From contig NC_066583.1 of the NCBI RefSeq assembly GCF_024323335.1, forward strand, positions 11,560,665 to 11,624,664: a stretch of 64,000 bases of DNA. The letters are read 5' to 3'. The position numbers and the translations under genes are program-made. Below, in pieces: positions 53,640 through 64,000 of this stretch; position 1 is the first letter of the stretch; each line of letters starts with the position of its first letter. The DNA comes from Lathyrus oleraceus (lineage: Eukaryota > Streptophyta > Magnoliopsida > Fabales > Fabaceae). The notes below the pieces were generated by a model. That model had not been told where the DNA came from, did no database searches, and saw nothing but the letters and a program-made list of their open reading frames with translations.

Positions 53640-55660
53640 TAACAAAAATGAAAACACAAGGACATCAAATTGAAGCTCGTGTGATGTACATCACCACTGT
53701 ATCCATGGATCTTCCTCACTCTTCCTATATTGAGTGGAATGTGAGATGGAAGATCATGGTGTAACAACTGTAAATGCACGAAATCGAAAATTGAAACCAC
53801 CATTGGCTTGCCTCAAGTGTGAGGACTTCAGAACACCACAAAAACACAAGAACATCACATTGAATTGCAAGATCTAGATCCAAAAAGTTTGAAGTTCTAC
53901 CTCTGAATTGAAGCTCTTAAGGCCACGAATTCTTCAAGATCTTGATTCCTCTTTGCTCTAGGGATGCAGTGGAGATGATAGGCTAAGGAATTGAGCTTTG
54001 AAAATCAACTAATGATGTTGAATTTCAAGCTTGAAGGTGAAGAAAAAATCTGGAAAATTCCTTTGGTATTGGTTAGGATTTCAGTGTTGCAGCATTTCAG
54101 GTCTCCAAAAGGTTATCAAGTGAAGCTCATGAGGTGTTTATTTATAATTGGATGTGGCTGAGTTCATGATTCCCTCGTGTGCATGGCAATTTAAAATTTG
54201 ATGCATGGGCCTGTACAGGCGCATGTGAGGCCCAATGATGGATGTAAAACCAAGCTAAATTCATTTGAAATGGAATTGGACGTGTACATGTGATGTAATC
54301 AGCTTGCACATTAAGTTCTATCATGAAATGCAAAAATGAACATAAAGAAAGAGCTCTTCGAAACTCACCAATGGAAAGTCCAAAAAAGTAATGTGAGTAA
54401 TGGTTGGAAAGCCCTTGAAATAAGGAACAAAAGTCATGTTGGGAAAAAATTCATTTGGCATTTGGAAATTAATGAAAACTTGTTGTGAAAGTTTGGGTAC
54501 AAAACACGTTTAAATCACCTTTGAAAATTTTCATCAAAAGTAAGCCTATTCAAACCCCCCTGTTGGCATGATGCAAGCTTCAAATGGAAAAACCTCCAAA
54601 ATCAAAGTTGTAGGTCTTTTCAATATGATCAATTTAGACTCAAATTTTGCATCATTTGGATTTTCCATGACAAAGTTATGGGCATTTGAAGTTGGGTACT
54701 TTTTCAAATTCAATGACTTAGGTCCAATGTGACCTATAATATTTTGTATTATCACATGTATTTATTTTAGGATTATGAAATTTTTTCCAACATAAAATTT
54801 TAAGCAGACATATTAATATTTCCAATGAATTTGGTATCACCTCAAAATCATAAAATTAAGGAAGTTAGGTCCTTGGGAAGTTGACCCAAAATGAGGGTTT
54901 CAGTCAAAATGACCTATAATGTTTTGAAATAAATGATGACCTTCCAAGTTTCAAATGGATTTTTGATGAACATGAAAGTTGTTCATATGGTACTTAAGAA
55001 CAGTTTTGCTCTTGGGGTCATCTTCATTTGACAAACAAATCACAAGTTATATCTCAGTGGACCTCAGTTTAGTCAAATGACTTGACTGGTCAACTTTTCA
55101 AGGCCAAACTTCTAATCTTGATGAATAAATGATTGAGGATCCTCAAATAAGCTCATATATGCATAAAATAATGAATGAAAGAACTTCCCTTGATTAAATT
55201 TGATCATAGATTGAGGTTGCTTCATGAGCAAGGCACAGTTGAATTAGGGTTTCTTTGGGAAACAATCCTCAAGCCCTTTGGGTTATCTTGATCAAATTGG
55301 AAAATTGAGATACTCGGGAGACATATATGATGATTAGGAACTTTATGGACCATTGTCATGCTTTTTCTCATCTTCATTTGGCCATTTCATTGAGCTTAGG
55401 AGCCTCCTAGGAGCATTGGACCACATGATCACTTGAGCTTCAAAACAAAAAGAGTTAGTGACATATTTTTATGCTTTTGGTTAGTAAACAAAATAAGAAA
55501 AGCAATAATATACAATACAATCATGCTTGGTGGTCTCAAACCACTCACACAAATCCCACCCTAGGATTAAGGAGCCAAACATGCTATGATCCTTGAGGCA
55601 ATGCACTGAGTAATGATATGATGCCATGAGGGATCTTAGGGTCAAAATTAGGGTCTTACA
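53640..55660 (-). repeat. Truncated LTR, inverted relative to solo LTR 1
   Basis: Read on the minus strand it begins TGTAAGACCC at 55660 and follows solo LTR 1 for about 2 kb. Homology fades near 53640; the LTR 3' part is absent. It forms a roughly 2-kb inverted repeat with 48102 to about 50130. Confidence 0.82.
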
Positions 55661-58420
55661 ACGTCGACATAAATACTTGAGCAGGATAAGTTTGAAATTC
55701 AAAATGACTAGCAATTACAAGGAGAACAGGCGCCAAAGATATGGAGTAGTTTTTAGATCGTGTGGCATGACGTCTGTCTACAGACAGTTATTTTTGAGTA
55801 GTTTTGCTTGTAGACAGTTTCTTTAGTTTATTATAAATAGGGGATTTCACAGAGGAATCCGGGTGTTCACTTTGTACCAAAATCACTTGTAAAAAACTTC
55901 ACATTCCCAGCGCGAGGAAGCAAGAGTTTTCAAGAGTGCTATGTACGTGAATCACCATATTTACCTCAATGCAACTTCCTTATTTTTCAATTGTTCCCGT
56001 TGAACACTTTATTTTAATTTCATTTACGTTTAAATTATCCTTTTATGTTATCGTCTACACTGTCGACACTAATTCTATTACGATAATAGGATTCACCAAA
56101 AGCGTGTTCGTTGTTGTAAGACCCCAATTTTGACCATAAGATCCCTCATGGCATCATAACATTGCATTTGCATTGCCTCAAGGATCTTTAGCATCTTGGT
56201 TCCCTTTGCCTTTGGGTGGGACTCCTTGTGATCGGTTTGAGATCACCAAGCATGCTTGAATTATACATCATTGTTTCTCTTACTTTTGTTTACTAACCAA
56301 AAGCACAAAAATGTGTCACTAACTTCTTTTGTTTAGAGCTTGAGTATCATCCAAGACACTTTGTGGGTTCTATTTAGATGATCAGTCAACACAAGGGAAT
56401 GGCTTGAGATACTTCCAACAGGTTCAAATGGGGTCTATTCGTCATTCGAAACGTTAATCTTGAAGGAGCAAAAGTTTGTTCATAAGTTGTCATGCTCGCT
56501 AGGCGAGCAGAATGGGTCGCCTAGCGAATCCCAAGAAAAGCCACCAGAATCACCTACGCTAAGAGGAATTTCTTGAACTGTCATGCTCGCTAGGCGAAGC
56601 CCACGTGTTTAAAAAAAAAATCGAAAAAAAAATCGAAAAACGAAAAAAAAAACCAAAAGAAAATAAATAAATAAATAAATAAAAAAAATATAACATAAAT
56701 TTTTTGGATTTGGGCCTCTCTCATTTGAGCCCACAGGTCCACAAAATCAGGTTATAAATTCAGAGTTTCAGTGAAACAAAATTTCATATTCCATTCCTAT
56801 TACCCTGACAGGGAAAAAGATAGTGAGAGAAGAGCTAACAGAGTTCAGAGCAACCTCTAGAGACTGCTTTGCAAACCCAACCGGGCAATTCAATTTCATC
56901 GATCTCTCTAGTCAGGTTTGCCTTATTCCCATTACTTTATGCTTTTAATTTGAATGCTCTGAATGTATGAGGTATTATGGGTGAATTTGATACCCTTTTG
57001 ATGCATGTGTTTGACAAGAGGTTTAGGCCTCCTACCCTTGGTTGCTTTTTGTGAGCTTTTTGTGAATTTTAATGGCATGATTCATGTGGTTACATTTTGA
57101 TTTAGGGGCAACTCTTGGTTACCCTATCTTGTTTCTCTAACCTGTTTGTTGAGTTTTGTTTTGTGAGGGCTCATATGACTCTTGCAGAGATGGTTTGCCT
57201 GGTGTTCCACTTTATTTGTGGGATACCACCTGGAGGTTTATTCTGATTATCTATATTGACTCACTTTCTTTGATGGTGCTAGCTTGAGAGATCTCTGGGT
57301 TCCTTGTTCCGTTAATTACTGTTACTTCGGATCTTTATCCGTGTGGTACTTTTACATTTTCCCGTATTTTTACCGCTTTCTTAGCTGGAAGACCTCGATA
57401 GGAGGCAATGTTTTGTGTGTTTGCTTTATGCAGGTTCCTTCGTTTAGGACTTCCCTTTTGCCTGAGAGTTCCTAAAACACAAACAAATTCATTGATTTTT
57501 CTTCTCCTAAGAACACATTTACTCCTTCTACTACAGGCGAGTAAGTCTCCAAAGATCGAGCATCCGGTAGATTGCGTAGTAATGTCGTTCGCCCCAAACC
57601 CTTAACCCGTAGTTGGTCGAACTACGTTTTGCTCTGATTTTCATCCCAGATGAGATACGTAGGCATAAGACGCGATGTCTTAGCGAGCACACCCCTCTTT
57701 AACCCATAGGTAGCCAAGCTAGGAAGACTCTGATTCTCAGATTCAGATGAGATACGTATGCAGTGGATGCGACATCCGTGCGAGTCATTTTCTTTTGACC
57801 CTTCTTTTAGTAAGTAGTACATTAGATAAACATACACGTTTTTCTTATCCCTTCAATCATGTTTGCACAAATAAATTTTCAAAAAAAAAACAACAACCTT
57901 TGCAACAAATATGAAAAGGGCTCCCTAGGAGTACCTAGGATGCTTTGGGTGCCTAACACCTTCCCATTGCATAACCAACCCCCTTACCCAGATCTCTGAC
58001 ATTTTTACTAGTTTTTGATTCGATAAAACTTTTAGGTTTTTGTTCGCTTTCTAACCATTCCTTTGGATAAATAGAAGTGCGGTGGCTACTCGACTTGTAT
58101 GGCTTACGTTAGATTTAGTCAATATCTCTAATGGTAACGAATATCCCGCTATAGTTATGTATGTCTTTTGAATGTTATAGTGTTGTCGGTCACGAGTCAC
58201 CCATAGTCTATAGCATCATCATTTAGTGTGGAAAAACCTTTGCTTGTTCAATATTTTGTCAGAAGCCATTTCTCACAAAGTTAAATAGTCCATCGAATTG
58301 AACGAGTTACCCTGTTACATTAGCACATGTCTTAGGATCAACTGGTCGATCCTACAAGTAACCCTTAGTTTTAAAGCTTAGGGAGGACCAACGGCTGTTT
58401 ACCAATTTCCACAGTAAACA
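55661..58420 (+). repeat. 5' LTR of the last Ty3/gypsy element, interrupted
   Basis: The LTR consists of 55661-56114 plus 58154-58420, separated by solo LTR 2. It has a TATA box (TTATAAATAGG, about 55832-55842) and ends CAGTAAACA at 58420, three nt before a PBS. The LTR start is not fixed because the 3' LTR is off-window and an inverted LTR fragment abuts at 55660. Confidence 0.65.
56115..58153 (+). repeat. Solo LTR 2 (2039 bp), Ogre-related
   Basis: Starts TGTAAGACCCC and ends CCCGCTATA, with flanks GTTGT (56110-56114) and GTTAT (58154-58158), a TSD with one mismatch. Its U3 (A-rich tract 56608-56700, then ATAACATAAATT and GAGCCCA) matches the U3 of the minus-strand element's LTR, so it is probably a related family. 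It carries two GCGAT/GCGAC-loop hairpins (57666-57682, 57765-57777), each after a TACGTA(G/T)GCA box, and the terminal GGTGCCTAACACC module (57949-57961). Confidence 0.85.
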
Positions 58421-58423
58421 AAA

Positions 58424-58440
58424 TGGCACACCCAGTGGGA
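58424..58440 (+). other. Primer binding site of the last element
   Basis: TGGCACACCCAGTGGGA after the LTR end CAGTAAACA plus AAA. Differs from the Ogre PBS; tRNA not assigned. Confidence 0.7.
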
Positions 58441-58467
58441 CCAGTGCTAGTGTAGTTACGCAATTGC

Positions 58468-60916
58468 ATGAAACTTAGAAGTGGCAAACTCTATAGTAGA
58501 CCACAAGAAACTGTGAAAATGTCAGACTCCAATACAGATGAAGTGCCACAAGGGACTTTATCCACTAGGGAAACAATAATTTCACAGGTTACAACTTTGC
58601 CTCCGATGACAAGTGCAGCCTCAACGATGTCGACTACAGGTGCGGTTGGAGCATCAATTCCTTTACCTCCACCGGGAGGTTCAGGACCAACGATAACGAC
58701 GTTCAGACCTTATGTGCCTCACTTTGTTACCATAGATCCTCTTTATGGAATGTCGTATTCCTTAATGCCAGGATATCAGTCAACATCAAGTGCAGCATTG
58801 TTTTCAGACAACGCTCACAATACGAGTCCCTCCTTATAGGGATTAGCGCAAGGGGAAAATGCTCAGAATAGGAATAATACTCAAAATAGAACCATGCCGC
58901 TGTCGAATACTTCAATAGCGGCGTTGAGGCAGCAAATGGATGATTGTAATCATGAGTTGGTTAATATGTTAACTAATCAAATGGGTACAGTTTTTAATCA
59001 TGTGATACAGGAATCTGCTGAAACAAATAGGCAGGTGGCTAATCAATTGACACGCTTGTGTAACTTCCTGGGGGCACCGACTCGACAGATGGCGCAAGTG
59101 GTTAGGAAAACCATTATAGTTCAAGTAGAGATAGGGGCAGCAGAAGAGGAGACAGTCCATGAGGGACAAATCCTTAGAACCTAACAAAATCAAGGCGTTG
59201 AGTCAGGAGTAGCAGGATGTAACCAGATGGTGTTAGTTAACCGACATCAGGATGCTGATCAAATTGTCGATCAACATCGACAAGAAGACTTAGCAGTGGA
59301 AAATAATTTGACAACTATTATCGAAAGAATTATAGCTAGGAATGGTATGAGTGCCACATTGCAAAGGCCACTATATGCTTCCCCATTGGCTGAATTTATT
59401 CTCCAAACCGAGGCACCTAAAGGAACGAAGGTGCCTAAATACACTAAGTTTGAGGGAGAATCTGGAGAGTCGATAATAGAACATATTGCCAAATATTTAA
59501 CTGAGTCGGGAGATTTGGCTCATAATGAGTGTTTGAGAGTAAAAAACTTTCCTTCCTCTTTGACTAAGGCTGCCTTCACATGGTTCACTTCTTTGGCCCC
59601 AAATTCGATTGATTCATGGGCCAAGTTAGAAAAGAAGTTCCATGAACAGTTTTACGAAGGACACTCCAAAATCAGTTTGGCAGAATTGTCTAGCATTAAG
59701 AGAAGGTTTTTTGAGAGTATTGATGATTATCTGAATAGATTTAGATTATTAAAGGCCAGGTGCTTTACGCAAGTACCAGAACATGAACTAGTTCAAATGG
59801 CCGCAGGAAGGTTGATAGACATACTTTGTAAAGAGTATGTCACAATTGGCTGATAGAGTTCGACATCTAGAACGTCTAAGGTTAGAAAAGGTTAGACACA
59901 GTAAGGCTAAGAAGGAAAAAATAGCTTTTGTCGATTATGATGCGACAGATCCAATCTATGAGGCTGATTATGCCTCATCGACCGAATTAGAAATTGACGT
60001 GGCTGAGTTAAAGCCAGGATCTGCTTATGAGTATCGGTTATTACTTCCTGCACAAGGGAAAAATCCTGTCGAAAACAATCCAAAATTCCCTTCAAAAACT
60101 TATACATTTGATGTGATAAAGTGTGAGGAAATTTTTGATTTGTTAGTTAAAGATGGTCAAATGGTGGTGCCACCTGGTACTAAAATACCACCATTGGAAC
60201 AAAGACAGAAAAGAGGATTTTGTAAGTATCATAATCATCTTGGTCATAATACCTCTAATTGTTATCTTTTTAGGGATCTGGTTCAGAAAGCAATTCAAGA
60301 AGGCAGGCTGAAATTTGCTGGCCGCAAAATGAAGATCGACGCTGACCCTCTCCACCAGGAGGAAGCTCTATTTGTTGAGCCAGTCTTGATCAACATGGTC
60401 GAGATCTCTGAATATGATGAGGCTGACATGTTAGAGAAAACTGATGAAAGCCCAGATGTCGACATAGCTAAAGTCTATCCAAGGGCTGATGAAGATTTGG
60501 TAGATTTACTGTATCGCTGCAAGAATAAGGGTTCACAAGTCTGCTTATGCCCTAGATGTGGCACTGTCACCGACAAAGTTGCTGCTGAAAATTTCCAAAA
60601 GCTACAATCGGGAAAAAGCAAAGGAGGTGGGTTGAACAGAGCCCGCCAGAATGAAAGAATCCCAAGGAAAGCTGTGGAAAATGCTCAAGCAAGGCATAGG
60701 AGCTTCGTACCATCGGCAAGTACTTCTAGAGGCACCTGGATTAAGCCTCAGGGAAAACTAGAAACCCCACGAAGTGTTTCTACTTCCAGAAGAGGTTTAG
60801 CAATCAACTACAGGTGTGAGTTCAAGTGTGAGAAAATGACTCATGTTTCTGAAAATTATTTGGGGAAGAACCCCATGTCCAGAACTCAATGGAGACGTTT
60901 TCAACGTCGCAAGTAG
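58468..60916 (+). pseudogene. Gag of the last Ty3/gypsy element (broken)
   Basis: The N-terminal Gag (58468-58839; MKLRSGKLYSRPQE) ends at TAG. The frame continues after this and another stop (59184) into a capsid domain (59227-59853; KFEGESGESIIEHIAKYL, AAFTWFTSLAPNSIDSW). It then shifts by one frame near 59840 into the nucleocapsid part (59837-60916). The zinc knuckle C-x2-H-x4-H-x4-C (GFCKYHNHLGHNTSNC) lies near 60220. The C-x2-H start, in place of C-x2-C, matches the other Tat-type Gags here. Confidence 0.88.
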
Positions 60917-61040
60917 GCTGAAAGAGAGGCTTCTAGGGAAATGGATGGAAAAGGCATGGCTAATGGGGCTGATTCTGGAAAGAGAGTTGTTGTGAGGGTC
61001 GACACTGCACCTAAAGAACGGATTAGAATTAGAAGCAAGT

Positions 61041-61856
61041 TTGGATATCTTAGTCAACGTGGTGTCAATTCTACAAGAAGAATACAATTGTGTTACTGAG
61101 GTGAAGGATTCAATAGACGATGCCGACGCTGAAGAAATGGCGTTACATAAGCCAAGATGTTACTTTGTGTTGAATGATGGTTCTGTTGAGAGCCAAGAAG
61201 CAATTTTTGAGAGGCCCAAAATGACTATGAAGAGTCATCTGAAACCTCTGTTGATTAGGGCTAAAGTGGAAGGTGTGACTATCAACAAAGTGTTGGTAGA
61301 TTGTGGCGCTACTGTTAATATCATGCCACACCATATTTTGAAGAAAATTGAAAAGTATGATACTGATGTTAGATCCAACAATGTAGTCTTATCTGACTAT
61401 GGGGGCAAAATAAAAAGCACCATGGGTGTGATCATGGTGAACGTCACTGTCGGCTCAATCACTAGGCCGACATTGTTCATGGTAATAGATGCCAAGCCAA
61501 GTTACAATTTGCTAGTCGGCAGAGAATGGCTCCATGGTGTGGGAGCTGTACCATCTTCAGCACATCAGAGATTAGTAATTTGGAGAGAAGATGGAGTGGT
61601 CGAAAACATTGAAGCTGATCAAGGCTACTTCATGGCTGACGTGAACAATGTCGGCAAGAAGGAATTCGAGAGAAAGTTAGCTAACATTTCTCCTTGTGTA
61701 CCAGCTGAGGATGTGTATTCTAATCTGAGTGAAGCTTTTGTTTCTCTAACTTTGCACGAAACTCATGGCTTCATTTGGGATGTGGAACGTTTAGAGGAAC
61801 CACCTTATGCAGAAATCCGGCCGACAGGCTGGGGGGATGTCACTGATGATGTCTGA
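61041..61856 (+). pseudogene. Protease region of the last element
   Basis: Retropepsin-like segment with active site VDCGATVNIMP (Asp codon at 61299) and LLVGREWLHGVGAVPSS. The central residue is Cys rather than Thr/Ser. The frame differs from both gag and RT, so at least two indels separate them. Confidence 0.82.
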
Positions 61857-63084
61857 GCTAGAAGCTCTAAAGAGGATTCCGGCATACGTTTCTGAGAACA
61901 AAATAAAATCGGCCCTAGAGGCTGAAGAAAACATGGCTGTCGAAGCCTATGTTTTAAAGAAAGAATATATTCTGGCTATTGCGCCAGAGCCTCTAGATAA
62001 GTCAACTGTGACTAAAGGAAACGTCAACATGCAATGTTTAGATTGCATTTACGACGATGAACCTTTAGGGTTTGAAAAAGATCCAAAGGCGCCAGAAAAG
62101 ATGCGACCACAAGACCCCTTAGAAGAAGTCGGCCTTGGCGAAAATGGCGACAAAAGGCCAACATACATCAGCGCTAACATCGACAAAGAGTTAAAATCTG
62201 AGGTAATATCTTTACTTAAAGAATTTAAGGATTGTTTTGCTTGGGATTATAAAGAAATGCCTGGTTTAAGTAGGGATTCGGTAGAGCTAAAACTGCCAAT
62301 AAAAGCTGGAAGAAAGCTAGTAAAGCAGACGCCCAGGCCTTTCGCACCAGATATCATGGAGAAAATAAAAGCAGAGATAGAAAGGCTCCTCAAAAGCAAG
62401 TTTATACAAACTGCAAAGTATGTTGAATGGTTGGCCAATATTGTACCAGTAATTAAGAAAAATGGGTCTTTACGAGTATGCATTGATTTTAGAGATCTAA
62501 ATGCTGCTACCCCCAAAGACGAGTATGCCATGCCCGTAGCAGAAATGTTGGTCGACTATGCCGCTGGTTTTGAATATTTAAGTACGTTAGATGGTTATTC
62601 TGGATATAACCAAATTTTTATTGCAGAGGAAGATGTGCCGAAGACGGCGTTTCGATGCCCAGGATTCTTAGGTACATATGAGTGGGTTGTCATGGTATTC
62701 GGCCTGAAAAATGCCACATCGACATATCAGAGGGTAATGAACTCAATGTTCCATGATTTTATTGAAGATTTCATGCAAGTATACATTGATGATATCGTGA
62801 TAAAATCAAATGGTCGACTTACTCATGTCGAACATCTCCGAAAGGCCTTTGTAAGGATGAGAAAATGTGGATTGAAAATGAATCCATTAAAGTGTGCTTT
62901 TTGTATGCAGGCGGGTGATTTCCTTGGCTTTGTGGTGCATAAAAAAGGTATTGAAGTAAACCAAAGCAAAACAAAAGCCATTATGGATGTTAGACCTCCG
63001 TCGACCAAAAAGGAACTGCAATCTTTGTTGGGCAAGATAAATTTTCTTAGAAGATTTATATCCAATCTTCGTTGGGCAAGATAA
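61807..63084 (+). pseudogene. Reverse transcriptase of the last element
   Basis: Conserved RT blocks: NIVPVIKKNGSLRVCIDFRD, TLDGYSGYNQI, VMVFGLKNATSTYQR and YIDDIVIKS (near 62785). It ends at a stop after RRFISNLRWAR, where a local duplication and frameshift (63027-63086) disturb the RT/RNase H connection. Confidence 0.9.
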
Positions 63085-63088
63085 ATCT

Positions 63089-64000
63089 TTGTTGCTCCTT
63101 CGACTGAAGAATGAGGATTTTAAGTGGCAAGAAGAGCACCAAGAGGCTTTCGACAAAATTAAAGAATATTTGTCTAAGCCTCCAGTACTGGCCCCTCCTG
63201 TTAGGAATAGGCCAATGAGGTTGTATATTGCAGCTTTAGAGTTGATTATAGGAAGTATGTTAGTACAAGAGGATGGGAAAAGTGTCGAAAGACCTGTGTA
63301 TTACCTTAGTCGAATGCTTAATGATCCTGAAACTAGGTATAATGATATAGAGAAACTATGTCTATGCTTGTATTTTTCTTGTATGAAACTAAAACAATAT
63401 ATTAAGCCCGTTGATGTGTATGTATCTTCTCACTTTGATATTATTAAGCACATGTTAGCTAAACCAATTTTGCATAGTCGAATTGGTAAATGGGCTTTGG
63501 CGTTAACTGAGTATTCTCTGACGTACGTGCCCTTAAAAGCGATGAAAGGGCAAGTGGTGGCAGATTTCCTTGTCGACCATTCGATGGTCGAAATGGCTCA
63601 AAATTATATAGACATAGTACCATGGAGATTGTACTTTGACGGTTCAAGACATAAGAACGGATCTAGGATGGGGGGAGTCATAATTTCTCCAGATGGAATT
63701 CCAGCAGAGTTCAAGTACAGAATTGAAGGAGTATGCACAAACAATGAAGCAGAATATGAATCTTTGATCACAGGACTTGAACTTCTGCTGGAATTGGGGG
63801 GAAGGAATGTCAAAATTATGGGAGAATCTGAGTTAGTAATTAAACAGGTATCCAAAGAGTACATGTGTGTCAAAGAAAATTTAATCATGTATTTCGTGAT
63901 TACCATCACACTACTCAAGAGGTTTGAGCAAGTAAGCCTCCAGCATATACCCCGGAAAGAGAATCAGATAGAAAACGATTTGGCGTAGGAAGCTTCAGGG
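63089..64000 (+). pseudogene. RNase H domains of the last element, truncated by window end
   Basis: The connection and first RNase H region (KPPVLAPPVRNRPMRLYI, VYYLSRMLNDPETRYN) are followed by an archaeal-type RNase H (YFDGSRH, NNEAEYE, MGESELV). In the third motif Glu replaces the usual Asp (GDSEL). The frame stops at TAG (63986-63988), where ENDLA would normally continue. The window ends 12 nt later. Confidence 0.85.

Larger units (their letters stand above)
58421..64000 (+). mobile_element. Tat-like Ty3/gypsy element, decayed, 3' part outside window
   Basis: Internal region with gag, protease, RT and both RNase H domains in order but spread over three frames. Integrase, 3' UTR and 3' LTR lie beyond the right edge. 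It is less related to the two Ogre-type elements than they are to each other. Confidence 0.88.

Noticed and set aside
58468..63988. Programmed frameshifting in the last element's gag-pol
   Set aside because: There are stops inside gag and at least four frame changes at odd places, plus a local duplication. Decay is simpler than regulated recoding.

Overview
This 64 kb window is a block of plant repetitive DNA made almost entirely of LTR retrotransposons, many nested in one another. I see no host gene, rRNA, tRNA or CRISPR. Very large Ogre-type Ty3/gypsy elements (LTRs of about 2 to 5 kb, an extra ORF1, an intron between protease and reverse transcriptase, tandem repeats in the 3' UTR) point to a legume, most likely tribe Fabeae (Pisum, Vicia, Lathyrus or Lens). 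That is inference from repeat type; no species marker is present.

Layout. (1) 1-12011, minus strand: most of an Ogre-like element with a 5' LTR (9886-12011), PBS, intact gag-pro and pol ORFs and a repeat-rich 3' UTR. Its 3' LTR lies left of the window and it has no ORF1. (2) 12012-13137: a LINE 3' fragment, a stray piece of copia 3' UTR, and AT-rich DNA. (3) 13138-47589 and its 3' LTR: one decayed Ty1/copia element cut into three pieces by two younger insertions. The first, at 15393-22708 (TSD GTTAC), is a Tat-lineage Ty3/gypsy element with a deleted gag-pol and a complete-looking three-exon antisense gene. The second, at 23665-46428 (TSD ATTGG), is a full-length 22.8 kb Ogre with nearly identical 4.8 kb LTRs and intact ORF1, gag-pro and pol. 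(4) 48069-53129: a small TIR element split by a 4.8 kb solo LTR (TSD GGGGC). (5) 53313-55660: a second LINE 3' fragment and an inverted, truncated LTR of the same family as that solo LTR. (6) 55661-64000: the 5' part of another Ty3/gypsy (Tat-like) element, its 5' LTR split by a 2 kb solo LTR and its gag-pol broken by several frameshifts and stops.

How the parts work together. In the two Ogre-type elements gag-pro supplies capsid, nucleocapsid and protease, and pol supplies RT, two RNase H domains and integrase. A short intron whose 5' splice site overlaps the gag-pro stop codon (GA|GTAATT in both) would remove the stop and join the frames in phase, so splicing probably sets the Gag to Gag-Pol ratio.

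The most unusual signal is RNA structure in the 3' UTRs. Both Ogre-type elements carry (a) a four-hairpin module right after pol, with compensatory base changes between the two elements; (b) a cluster of motifs complementary to the PBS; and (c) long arrays of short hairpins with a constant loop and changing but still paired stems. The loop is CGGTAA in one element and TAACGTAC in the other. LTRs of this group also hold hairpins with constant loops and covarying stems. I know that Ogre 3' UTRs contain tandem repeats, but not of any description of them as constant-loop hairpin arrays. All alignments and counts were made by eye.
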